From: Azolla pinnata
Taxonomy: Eukaryota > Streptophyta > Polypodiopsida > Salviniales > Salviniaceae
Direction of reading: 5' to 3'
DNA length: 64,000 nt
Assembly: GCA_037176905.1 (NCBI GenBank)
Contig: JBBBWG010020667.1
Coordinates: 1-64,000 of the forward strand
Made by a program: the position numbers and the translations under genes. Of this stretch, positions 22,149-34,000 are shown piece by piece. The notes under the pieces were generated by a model. It worked only from the letters and a program-made list of their open reading frames with translations. It was not told where the DNA came from and did not search any database. Each line of letters opens with the position of its first letter. Position 1 is the first letter of the stretch.

Positions 22149-25100
22149 ATGGAAGAAGATCAGCAGGCTGGCCCTTGCTTCAACGAGCCCCTTCTTCCGA
22201 TCAGCAGCAGCGATCGGCCAGCGCCCCCCGATCATCATCGCCCGGCTTGCAGTGAGCCGAGCAATATCGGCGCACAATGGAGAGCCGCCGCATTGCTGCT
22301 AGGTAAATTACATCCGAACATTGGTGAGTAAGTTTTCGTTCCCGATCGTGCCACGACTCTAGTCGCTGGGGATGGTCGATCGATTCGACTCTACGATTGG
22401 CGTGGTTTTTGGATCGGTTGGGATGATCGATTCGATCGATCGGTTCAACTCTACCATTAGCGCGGTTTCGGATGAGCTGGGATGATCGATTCGACTCTGC
22501 AAATTAGCGCGGTTTTGAATCAGTCGGGACGATCGATTTCGTCGATCGGTCGACATATCGATTCGATCGGTTCGCCAATCCGACGATTCGATTTGATCAG
22601 CCAATATACCGATTCGATTCGATTCGATTCGATCGATCGAGGTGCGATGGTTGAATGGTCGTGATCGACGGCAGGTGCGCATTGCCTCCAATCGTTGGCG
22701 ATCTCGGGTTGCACCGTGAACCTGGTGGTGTTCCTGGTGGACGTGCTGGACGAGGACGCGGCGTCGGCGGCCAATGCGGTCACTAACTGGACGGGGGCTT
22801 CCCTCCTCCTCTCGGTGCTCGGGGCCGCCATTGGGGATTTGTCGTCGATCGGGCACGTGGGCGCGTCCGTGATCTGCCATGCAATCTTCACCGCGGTGAG
22901 CCGTAACAAGAAATCTCGATAATAAGCATTCGTCGCCGTTCATTAAACCCTAAATCCCGATATGCAATCACCACCGCCACTCATTAGACGCTAAATCCGA
23001 TACACCATTCATCGCCATTCATCAAACCCTAAATCCGACAAGCATTCATCGCCAGTCATCAAACCCTAAATCCGATAAGCATTCATCCCCATTCATCAAA
23101 CGCTACATCTGACAAGCATTCATCGTCATTGAACTCTAAATCCGATAAACCATTCATCGCCATTCATCAAACCCTAAATCCGACAAGCATTCATGCCCAT
23201 TCATCAAACCCTAAATCCAATTAGCATTCATCGCCACTAAACCATAAATCCGATAAGCATTCATCGCCGTGGATACCCAAAATCCGATAAGCAATCATCG
23301 CCACTAACCCTACATCCGCCCTAAATCCCATCAGCAATCATTTGCCATCAAACCCGAAATCCACCCTAAATCTCATAAGTAATCATCGAAATCAAACCCT
23401 AAATCCGATAACATTCATCGTAGTTAAACCCTAAATCCGATAGGCGTTCATTGCCATCAAACCTAAATCCACCCTAAATCAAATAAGCATTCATCGCCAT
23501 AAACCCTAAATCCGATAAACAGTCATCGCCATTAAGCCGTAAGTCCGATTTGCATTCATCGCTACTAAGCCCTAAATCCGATAAGCATTCATTGCGGTTA
23601 AACCTAAATCCGCCCAAAATCTGATAGGCGTTCACTGCCATTAAACCTAAATCCACCCTAAACCCAATAACCATTCATCGCCATAAACCCTAAATCCGAA
23701 AATCAGTCATCGCCATTAAGCCGTAAATCCGATTTTCATTCAATCGCCACCAAGCCCTAAGAAATCCGATAAGCAATTCATCGCCATTTAGACCCTAAAA
23801 AATCCGACAAGCAATTCATCGCCATTGAAACCCTAAAAAATCCGACAAGCAATTCATCGCCATTGAAACCCTAAAAAATCCGACAAGCTGATCGACGGGA
23901 GCGAGGACCCCGCAGGGCTCGCTCGCATTCGCCGCCGTCGCGAGCGCCGAGGCGAACGGCGGCGAAGGAGTCGGTAGACGGCGCGTCGTCGGCTTCTACG
24001 CGTCGCTTTACGCGATGGGCGCGGGGTCGGCGTCGTCCACGCCAAACACGATCTCGATGGGCGCGGGCCTGTTCCCGAGGCCGGGGCAGAGATCGGCGTT
24101 CGTGACGCTGTACATGGCGTCGACCAACGCGGGGCTGTTTGCGGCGATGACCTGCGTCGCGTACGCGCAAAGCGAAGGCCGATGGGCTCTCGGGTTCGCG
24201 ATCTCGGGCGGGGCGGGGGTCGCGAGCCTCGTGCTGTTGCTCGCGGCCGCGGCGCAGATCCGAGCCCTCGAGATCGCGCGCGCCGTTGTTGCTGTGGTTG
24301 TCGCCGCCGCGATCGATCCGGAGCACGAAGCCGGAATCGGCGACGTCGGCTCGGTGATCGACTCGTCGGATCATCGATATCGAGCAAAGAGCATCATGGA
24401 GTCGGATCGATACGATCGAGGAGAGTCGGATCGGGATCGATACGATCGAAGGGGAGCGAAGGGCATCGGCGCGGCGATCCTACCCTTTTGGGCGTGCGCC
24501 GTCGTGGTGTGCACGGCGACCGCCCAAAGCGCGACGTTGTTCGTGCTTCAAGGAGCCACGATGGACAACGGGGTGGCGCTGCTAGGCGTCGGATCATTCG
24601 AGCTCCCCGCGGCATCGATGGGGCTCTTCAGCATCCTAGCGATCGTGATCGCGGCGCCCGCGTACACGTGGTTGGTCGCGCCACGGATCGCGTCGATCAG
24701 GCGGGGGATCGGGCCCAACGGGGAGCCGTCCCCCGTCGAGAGGATGGGGATCGGAATCGCAACGGCGATCGCCGCGTTCTCGGGCGCCGCGATCGTCGAG
24801 TCGCGGAGGCTGAGCATGATAGCCCACATGGGAGATTTGGATCCTCATGATGATCATGATCATGGCAAGGCTATGAGCATCTTCTGGTTGGCGCCGCAGT
24901 ACGTGTTGGCGGGCTTGACCACCCTCTTCTTCGGAGCCGGGAACGTGGACTTCAACCACGCCAACTCGGGCCCCGGCTTGCGCAGCCTCGCCACCGCCGC
25001 CTTCCTCTCGGCTATGGCCCTCGGGAGCTTCGGCAGCTCGCTGATCGTGCACGCCGTCTCCTCGCTCACCCCCTGGCTCCCGCCCGATCTCAACTCGGGC

Positions 25101-25229
25101 CACCTCGACTACTTCTACTCGCTCCTCGTCGCCCTCCTCGTGCTCGCTGCCGCCCTCTTCGCCATCTTCTCCACCTCGCATTCTCGCCGAATCGCCCGTC
25201 CATCTCCTGATCCGATCGGATCACGATGA
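22149..25229 (+). CDS. NPF: NPF (NRT1/PTR) family transporter lacking the ExxER motif, three exons
   Basis: Exons 22149-22302, 22675-22895 and 23916-25229 join in phase to 562 residues, normal for NPF proteins. Start is the ATG opening M-E-E-D-Q-Q-A-G; stop TGA at 25227-25229. Helix 1 (Q-W-R-A-A-A-L-L-L-G) is followed by I-S-G-C-T-V-N-L-V-V-F-L, A-V-T-N-W-T-G-A-S-L-L-L-S-V-L-G-A-A-I-G-D and later V-V-G-F-Y-A-S-L-Y-A-M-G-A-G. The C-terminal half has W-L-A-P-Q-Y-V-L-A-G, F-F-G-A-G-N-V-D-F and a final F-Y-S-L-L-V-A-L helix, all typical. Family members are plasma-membrane or tonoplast proton-coupled carriers of nitrate, peptides, hormones or glucosinolates. The ExxER proton-coupling motif of helix 1 is replaced by H54, Q57 and S58. 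The central loop carries a charged S-D-R-Y-D-R-G-E-S-D-R-D-R-Y-D-R-R repeat (about residues 258-275). Confidence 0.88.
22370..22640. repeat. ~60-bp GATCGAT-rich minisatellite in intron 1 of the NPF gene
   Basis: Three to four diverged copies carrying GGGATGATCGATTCGA, TCGGTTCAACTCTACCATTA and GCGCGGTTT, grading into simple GATTC repeats. Confidence 0.7.
22935..23895. repeat. 33-37-bp telobox minisatellite filling intron 2 of the NPF gene
   Basis: Roughly 25 copies of CATTCATCGCCATCAAACCC followed by TAAATCCGATAAG, each containing an AAACCCTAAA telobox. The array starts about 40 bp after the donor and stops about 20 bp before the exon 3 acceptor, so it makes up nearly the whole intron (22896-23915). 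Confidence 0.93.
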
Positions 25230-25351
25230 GCTCGACGCATTGTATCGCTTCCGATTACGTTGAGCTCGACGCCATCGTATCGCTTCGGATTACGGTGAAT
25301 CGATGCATTGTTCGCCCGAACATCGTTTCGATTCAGCATGCCCGAACACTT

Positions 25352-25436
25352 CTTTTTTTCCTAAGTAAAACTCGGACCTTGCATTCTTCGTTATAATTTG
25401 GTCACAAATGACCTTTTACATCAATGATCCAAATCA
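25352..25436 (-). repeat. dispersed repeat family 2, copy 3 (reverse)
   Basis: Reverse complement carries GGATCATTGATGTAAAAGGT, CATTTGTGACCAAATTATAA and GAGTTTTACTTAGG, matching the copies at 6744 and 14974. Confidence 0.65.
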
Positions 25437-26497
25437 CTTTCATTCGTGCGACGATCAAGATCTCCCTCTCTCTGTTATCACATTCTTATCTACCAAAAGA
25501 GCACCTGAATTTTCTTGTTCCTCCTTGTTAACACACAAAAGAAATAGTTGTACTCTTTTTTACTTGAGGAGGATAGATCGGCCATGTGTAACTAACCAAC
25601 AATCGAACTACATCTTAAACTCAAAGAGGAGCTCATTAATCATTACATAGTATAAACACCGATACATATAGATTTAATATCTCTTTATGATGTTTCAGAA
25701 AGATTTTAAACTTTCTAGAAGCTTCTGCATGGAACTCTCCAGGAAGCTGTGGAATTTTTCTGGGAGTTTCTGCATGAAACTCCCGTTGTTTGCATGTTGG
25801 GCTCCATGACTTATATAAATATAGGGGTTTACCTTGATCCCAATCACGATGAGAACGCCAATTACAAAATGAATACTCATTATCGCCTATATTTTATTTC
25901 TCATTTATCTCTTCTGTCCTAACTTTATTCTACCCCCTCTCATTCTGCTCTTATGTGTCTGTCTGTCTGTGACAATAGCTATTGCATCTTGTTTCTTTAG
26001 ACATCAATGATGGTCATCTCAAAATGACCCCTCGATTCTCCCAAGTGTCATAAATAACACCTTCACTAATATTATGCCCTCGAGTTAATTCATGTTTATT
26101 TGGGGGTCTAATAATTTCAGGTTGTTGGAACTCATTCAATCTCTTTCCTTTCCCTTTGCCTTTTGATGACATTGATAGAACTGATACTGCTAGAATATCA
26201 AATATGTAGAGAGTGATATATTGTACTTGTAGTTAGGAATTGGAGCATCGAGATGTTCTTACTTCACAAGAACACGTGACAAGAAATTAGTTGTTTAGGA
26301 ATTGAAGAGCCGAACTATCGGGGAGTAACAAAGATGTTCCTACAGCACAGAAGTGCATTTTTGCTAATATCATGTTCTTTTGCAATGAGAGTAAAAGAAA
26401 GAAAGGAGGTATTATTGGCAGTTCTAAGTATCAGACAACAAGGGAGGAGGGAAACAAGAAAGATACATCAGATCACTAATTGTATCATAAGGGATCT

Positions 26498-26498
26498 C

Positions 26499-26562
<64 letters not shown>
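26498..26562 (+). repeat. (CT)n microsatellite
   Basis: About 30 CT units with two interruptions at the left. Confidence 0.97.
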
Positions 26563-26569
<7 letters not shown>

Positions 26570-27517
26570 TGATGCTTCTAACATCATGGACCTATCAATG
26601 CATGCACAAAACGATGTTCGATCCATTTCCTTGCAAAAGCGTAAAGAGATTTGAGGCAGGCAACATCTAAATCTAAATAAACATGTGTTTATCAGCTAGA
26701 TAAAAAAAAAGAACCCAACGATAATATTTTAATTAGACTCCTTAATTATGGTCAAGGAGGTTATGAACTGCATTCGCGACTTGTCCTTATATGTAGTTAA
26801 TAGCGCGTGTCCCTTAATACAATTTGCGCTAAGATACATGAATGGCTTCCTGTAAGAGACCGGTGGACCTACCTGGCCCCCAAGTTGGATTGGAACGGTG
26901 CCGAACAAAAAACACCTCAGCCTCATTTACTTCTGGACAATGGACGCGTTTTGCTTAGGTAAAAGGCCATCAAGAGACAGTGCACCGTGGACCATGCAAG
27001 GTGTCAGACGGCGTACGATGGGCAAAGCCCGGCTTTCGGCGCCAGATGCCTGTCCCCCGGAGAAAAAAGCCCAGCTTCTCCAGTTGAATGCATCTCTCCG
27101 AACCGATCGATCGATGTATGCATGCATGAAATGCAATGCATGTTGTCCAATGTCAACACTTGAATGCAGAGCGAAGCTCGGCAGCGTCAAAACATGTATA
27201 GCTCGAGTCAAGGAATACATAGTACATTAGCTCGAGCGGCTGAAGCACCTGGCTAAGAAGCGATACGATCTTCGTCTTGAGGCGTTGGTTCGTGACACAC
27301 AGTAGATCCCCCCCCCCCCCGCCCGGATACGATACCCAACTAGCTGGGCTGGTAAGAACCGAAAACGGAGCTCGACAGTGTGAACACGCGCAGCTGGGCC
27401 AAGGCCAAGAAGAGCACATACAAGAGAGCCCCCTCTTGCTTGCTTGAGCTAAGCTCAACTTTTGCCATGTGAAAAATGTATCCCTACTAGTGGTGGTTGG
27501 TGGCTGGTGGTGCTGCC

Positions 27518-29714
27518 ATGGCTTCTTCTTCTTCTTCTTCTTCTTCTTTGTCTTCTTCATCCTGTGATCAAGAGTCTGGTCCTTCTTCGATCGCCCACAT
27601 CGCCGTGTTCCCGTACCCCATCCCCGGCCACATCCGCCCGCTCGTCAGCTTCGTGCGCACGTTGGCCGCATCGTGCTCGACCCGCACGGGGCAACGGAGC
27701 TCTCGGAAGAAGAAGCTCCGGATCACGATCATCCACACCGAGGCGAATCTCCACGCCTCGACTCCATCATCGCCACCATTGCAATCGCGATCGCAATCGC
27801 AATCGCCATCGCAATCGCAATCGCAATCGCAATCGCAATCGCCACCGCCACCGCCACCGCCATCACGACAAGCGCATCGTCACGATATCGGCGATGCTAC
27901 CGCCGCCGGCAACGGAAGCACCCACGACGACGGTCATTCCGAAGCGATCGGCGACAAGATCGGGGATTGCTGCGGCATCGGCGTCGCGTCGATCTCCGAC
28001 GGGCTCCCGCTCGCGTTCGACCGCGCCGCCGGCTACGTGGCGTTCTTCGCGTCGATCCAGCGGACGGGCCCGGCCCTTCTGGCATGCATCGATAAGATCG
28101 GGGCCGGGGAGTTCGGGCCAGTGACATGCCTCGTGTCGGATCCCAACTTCCCGTGGATCGTGGACCTCGCGCGGGGGGTCGGCCTCCCGTGCATGCTCTT
28201 CGTCACCGACTCCGCGTCGGCGTTGGCCGCGTCGCTCCACGCACGGCGGCTTCACGCGGAGGGCCTCATCGGCATGCCAGGTCCGAATCGAACCCAACAA
28301 TCATCATCATCTTTGCATTTCTCTCCTAGCTCTAGCTAGCTACAGCTTAGTAGCGAACGCGAGGCAGACTTGTGCGTTTACCGATTCTCTCCGACGATTC
28401 CACCGCGCCGTTACGAAATGCATGTTTGCGGGCGTGTTAGGCCCGGCGCCGGATCGGCGGGTCGATTTCATCCCGGGCTTGCGGGGCCTGCCGGCGGCGG
28501 CGCTGCCGTTCCCGCCCGTCGAGATGAGCAGCTTCTTCTTCGAGCTGCGGCTGGGGATGTACGACGCGGTGTCGAGGGCGGCGGCGGTGCTCGTGAACAC
28601 GGCGGAGGCGCTCGAGCCCGAGGTGCTAGCGAGCATGCGCATCCCGAAGGAATCACGCGAATCGCCACCGGCGGAGGAGGAGGGCAGCGATGGGAGCGCG
28701 GTGCCCGTGTTCGCGGTCGGGCCATGCATAGGCCCCGGGGGGTTCTCGAGGCAGCGTGCGAATTCGCGCAACGACAATGCCGATGATCATCGCGTGCTGT
28801 CGTGGCTCGACAAGAGGCGGGGAGGGAGCGTGGTGTACGCGAGCTTCGGGACGACGATGCTGCGGGAGGGGCCGAGCGACGGGGAGCTCCGCGAGGTGGG
28901 CGCGGCGCTCGCGGCGAGCAAGGTGCCGTTCGTGTGGGCGATGAAGCGGCCGCGGCGGGAGGTCGAGCGCATCCTGGGCCTCAATAGCTGCGACGATGAC
29001 GATGAGAATGATGATGATGATGAAGAAGCTGAATCTGGTGATGAATCTGGCGGTGGCGCATTGGTCGTGGATTGGGCGCCGCAAATGGCGGTGCTGCGGC
29101 ACCGCGCGATCGCCGCGTTCCTCACGCACTGCGGCTGGAACTCGGTCGTCGAGGCGAGCGCCGCGGCCGTGCCCATGATCTGCTTCCCCGCGCTCCTCGA
29201 CCAGCCCATCTCGTGCCGCCTCGTCGCCGACGTCTGGCGCACGGGCGTGCGCCTCGACCGCGGGCCCGGCCTCCGCGCCCGCCTCGCATCGGTGCTTTCG
29301 CACCTCGATGGCCCGCGCTTCGCCGAGATCCGAGCTCGTTGCCGCGAGCTCCGCCGCGAGCTCCTCAAGGCTATGGTGCACCCTCCGCCCACGACGACGA
29401 CGACGATCATCGCCGCGAATCATGCTGCCTCTAATCATGATGCTCCCGCTAACGATGATGCCGCCGCTAATCATGCTGCTGCCCCTAACGATGATGCCGC
29501 TAATCATGATGCTGCTAATCATGATGCCCCTGATGATGCTGCTAATGATGATGATTATCATGATGATGGCATTGCTCGACCCGATCTGATTGCCAATGGC
29601 TTCCTTTCCTTCCTCGACAATTTGCTCTCCGCATCGTCCCCGACTCAGCTCCCCATCGATCAACATCGTCCCCCGACTCAGCCCCCCATCGATCAACATC
29701 GTCCCCCGACTTAA
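27518..29714 (+). CDS. family 1 UDP-glycosyltransferase with low-complexity insertions, two exons
   Basis: Exons 27518-28280 and 28441-29714 join in phase to 678 residues; plant UGTs are usually 450-500. The catalytic His is H38 in P-Y-P-I-P-G-H-I-R-P, its Asp partner is in the C-L-V-S-D-P-N-F-P-W segment. The sugar-donor PSPG box spans roughly residues 462-505: W-A-P-Q-M-A-V-L-R-H, then F-L-T-H-C-G-W-N-S-V-V-E-A-S, then P-A-L-L-D-Q. The enzyme should transfer a sugar from UDP to a small acceptor in the cytosol; the family similarity recalls UGT83-like proteins, but the acceptor is unknown. Excess length comes from four places: a Ser-rich N-terminus, a Gln-Ser/Pro tract from a CAATCG hexamer repeat (27778-27842), an acidic D/E stretch (29000-29040), and a 50-residue Asn/Ala/Asp/His insert (29395-29570) before the last helix F-L-S-F-L-D-N-L-L. 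A P-P-T-Q-P-P-I-D-Q-H-R repeat ends the protein. Confidence 0.88.
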
Positions 29715-31006
29715 GCTCCCCGCCGATCCATCGATCCATCGATCGCACGCTGCTCGGGGGCTCCCCTCTTGCAAAGCAAAGCCAAACGGACACGCTCCGA
29801 CCAGCTCTTGCTCGCATGCTGTACCCAACTCGTCGCGCGAATGCCCTCCTCCGGATTGACATGACCTTGTATTATGGAGATTCCCACACCCTGCCAATGT
29901 CCGCCCAGCTCTCGACGACGACGGTGACGGTGACGACGACGACGGCAATCATCTTTCCGTGCACTTACAAATTCCTTGTTCTTGCCCTTTGGTTTTTTTG
30001 TGTTTTTTGGCATGCATGTGCTGCTTCTTGCTACATGGAACCATGGAGATTTCGGGTAACATCAGCAGCGACAGATGATGATGATGACGGTGGTGACAAT
30101 GACGATTTGCAGGAATCTGCATTTTGCCCACGAGAATCGTGTTCAACTTCTCTATCGCGACGTTGCATCACATCACATCACGGAAGAACGAATCATTTCC
30201 GCTCCGAGAGTGCTGCTTTTTTCAGTCAATGGTTGAATCAAACAGCCTTTCACATGATATGGAACACTGGCTTGACTTGACATGCCTGCATTCCATTTTC
30301 ATGGCTTGTCAAAGAAATCACAAGTTCTCTACCCCCATGAGTCATGATTATACACTTTGATGATGTGAGAGTCAAGACTTTGCCACACCAGAGTTAAATG
30401 AGTTTGGTCCCTTCTTCATCCCCCATAGGATGGGACACATACACACAGATCGATGAATCGAAGCACAGATCGACGAATCGAGAAAACCCTGTATTCTCAT
30501 CCACCCATCCATCCTCTAGATAGGCTCACACCACTTCGAATACATCTTTGGTTTTCCTAACCAAAGCTTTGGCTCTTATGTATCTTTTCAAACATATGAC
30601 TTGCTCAATCACCTCATCAGTCATCAATAATAATCACAAAACTCCACGCAAGTGAGACTCGGCACAAACCATGCACCACTGGTTGAACATTGACCCCAAA
30701 ATTTTCCATAATCCAGTCACTGATTCTCAGAAAATTCAGCTATGTGACTCGAGGGGTGGGCCTCCGCCCATTCGTTCAATAAATGCTAAAGCCTCGCAAT
30801 TAGCGAGACAAATTGCGGTCAGCAGATATGCTGACACAATTCCTCGTAATGAGAGAATAAATAGCCATGCTCAGCATGGACATAAATGGGAAAAATCCCC
30901 AAGCATTCAGCCAGATCTAACACGCACCTTTTCAGCCAAAGTAGCCCAGTGATGCTTGCTTGATCCAGAAAGAGTTAAGTGATAATGAAGATAATGATCA
31001 CGCTTT
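29715..31006. other. convergent spacer between the UGT and FAN1 genes
   Basis: Contains the 3' ends of both genes, which face each other. GACGAC- and GATGAT-type low-complexity patches occur at 29917-29945 and 30070-30100. No further gene seen. Confidence 0.6.
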
Positions 31007-34000
31007 CTATGATTTTGGTTGCTCGAGCACCTTGCATACTTCAACCTCGATACCAGCATCCATGAGAAGATATATCCATGCTTGTTGCTGCTCAGAGAGA
31101 CGATCACGGGGACCTTTCACCTCCACCAGCTTCGCCCTTCCGACGAAACGGGAAGACTTTCCATCATGCTCAAAAGAGCACCTGTGGCAAGAGTTTGGTG
31201 TATTCGACAGCGTTACACGCCACAGTAACAGGTCTGGCATACCGCTACCCAAACCTGAATAGTCCTCCGCTAAAACCTTGCAAATCGAAGCCAATCCACA
31301 CCCTCCTATACACGATACGATAACTTGAAGCTCTTCAAGAGATTGGCGCTCCCAATTCAAGCCTCGGCACAGTCTACCAAAATGCTTCGACCATGTTGAT
31401 GCCAGGAGCTGAGGCGCATCCCCACACCTTATCCTCTGCAGTTGCTCTTCGATCATCGACTTCCGCCGTGGATAGAATGCATCTGTGTCTAAGTCGAGGG
31501 GTGCATTCTACAGCAAACCATGAGATATGTATCTTAGCATAATGCAGCACTATGACTCTTGTCAATATCACCGGAGTTCCCATAGACACTACATTCAGAT
31601 TGGCACTCGCTAACCTCTAGATGCTTGATATTTTTACATGATATCATGACGCATATAATCGATCGCCCACTTCTTTTACTGTTTCTGGTTGCAAGACATA
31701 TAATAACAGCAAAATGGTAACCGTCTAATAACTTTTTCTGAACGTTTACACTGCAGTTTCATGTTAACATAACAATGCATTTCACTGATTTACTGTGTGC
31801 ATCCTAATTGTATTGCTGTCCTGATGTATCACATTCACCCTAACCTTCTCTTTCTGGTTTTTTAATTCCTTTAGTGCATGCCATAAAGTTGCTAAAAAAT
31901 GAGCAGCTCGTTATGCACATTGTGGTTGTTATAGTTTTCTTACAGTGCAATTGCATCCATTAAGTACAATATTCACATTGCAACAAGGGGCGATATGCAA
32001 TCTTTTGATACAGGAAATCAATTGCCTATGTGATACTGAGTTGGTTTTGTCATTGAATGTTCCACTCGAGCACAAATTAGATCGTGTGACTATTAACAAT
32101 TTGTTCTGTGATGAAATATTGCTACGTATTAGTGTGGCATGTGGAGGAAGGGGAAGAGAAAACCTGAAATGGGTGCCAAAACACATTGGGCACATTCGCA
32201 AATAATACATCCCACATCAGTAGAGCAAATAAAGTCATCCAAATGCCACTCTCTGAATGAACACCCTGCCAGCCTCCACCAGAAACTCCAGCATAATATT
32301 GGAGTGCCAATTCTTCAACGCCGCACAGTTGATTGTCGTAACTATAGAATCTACTTTTCTCTCCAGTTTTACAATTTAATGGACGCCCAGTAATAAAAAC
32401 CTGCCAAACCATCGATAACAGCACTTTAAAATCCTTCCAAGACTTACAGCTAGCAGAAATTCTTTTTGGAGGCTCTACAACCTCCTTGCATGACCTAGAC
32501 AATGAATCCACAAAACATGGTTTTTTCCATCTTCGAGGAGGTTTTGCCAAACGTATCACACGTCTCTGCAAAGCTATACGATCACCGTTGCATATTCTAA
32601 AATCATTTAGAGCAGACTCGGCAACTTCTAGACTCTCTTCTTTACGTCCTATGTGCTCCAAATCAATGGAAAGTCTCGTTGTCCAATAGCCCCTTCTTCC
32701 TGGACAGAAAGATCGACTAAGAAGCTCCTTCAGCAATCCAATTGCTTCAGAGTATCTACAAATTGCCAGACAACAAGAACTTTATACCAGATATTGTGAA
32801 TGTCACCTGCACTAATCAACCATTAGTTACCTTCGATCTCGTTCAAGAAAAGACACTCCTAATGTGAGAATGGTTGTATAAACCCATCCAGCTGTGAAGC
32901 GTTCAAGAAAGATATCTACAGAACCACACTTGTCTATGGTCACCACATCCGCTTTGCTGGAACTGAGTTGTTTGCATGATCTACTCATACAGTGCTCAAT
33001 GGTTTGTCGATCATCATTTTCCACTGCAATGTCCATAGCTTCAGCAACTTCTAGCGCCTGTCAAACAGAAGCAAATATTGGCAAAGAAATAGAGTTCAAA
33101 GAGGAAAGAATGAGCAAACGAATAGATATCAGACCTGTTCATACGATAAAAGAGCCTCCCTAGAAATGAAAACACTTCTTGTTCGAAAGCAAACATAGAC
33201 AGGATACTTGACGGCACCCATGTCGGCCAATAGAAAAGCAGAAAGATCTTGCTCTCCATTCAGAAAGAAAAGCCTCTATATCAGAGCTAAAAGTTTAAGG
33301 TAAAGGAATCTATCATGGGGAGGACAAAACAAAAGTAAGTACAAGATCTAACATGCTTATAAGCACCTGTATGCGCCAAAGAAGAAAGCCAGCCATGTCT
33401 GAAAGGCGAACACAGAGTCCGACCATCTGAACAATCAATCCTATCGCAGCTTTGGGACTACACGAACAAAATGGTTCCATTAGATGATAAACCAATTGAC
33501 AAAGCATGGCAATAGCAACATACCTGCTGTTTTGGATAAACTTGTTCTCATGCCTAGCCTTGGCTTCATTAACTATGAGATCTAACAGTTCGTCTCGTTT
33601 CATTTTACTTAAGTCGCGAGGTTTTTTCTATTTAGCAAACAAATGATTTTGTTAGAAAAATAGATAAATATGCTTCTAATAGTACTATTCAGTCACATAA
33701 CAGGCCAAATAAAATTTTTGGACTGGATGGATTAATTTTCATAAATATTAACATCCGGTTCACATCTTCACATCTTACCTTTCATCTGCTCAGATGAGAG
33801 CACTATGAACATGTTTTGAAGAAAATAAATATACAGAAATCTAATTACAAAGATACATGTATTTTCTGTGATTGTACAACTCCATAGCAAATTGCAGTAT
33901 TCTACTCATATAATCAGATATTTCTGGTTCTCACCTTAAGACTTGTCACTTGCAGCAGAAGGTGTTTAAGTTCAGGCACATTCAGCACTTTTATTCGTTC

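Larger units (their letters stand above)
25230..27517. other. spacer between the NPF and UGT genes
   Basis: No gene supported. It contains copy 3 of dispersed repeat 2 (25352-25436), a long (CT)n run at 26498-26562, and around 25700-25920 a stretch with a TATATAAATATAGG box after TTCTGCATG-rich sequence that could be a decayed solo LTR. The (C)10 run at 27310-27319 lies about 200 bp upstream of the UGT start. Confidence 0.5.

Noticed and set aside
25680-25960. Possible solo LTR with a TATA-like box
   Set aside because: No matching second copy, no clear TG...CA ends or target duplication; left as a remark in the spacer entry.
12915-29714. A biosynthetic gene cluster joining the LFS-like, transporter and UGT genes
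   Set aside because: Mixed strands, large repeat-rich spacers and no scaffold-forming enzyme; proximity alone does not support a shared pathway.
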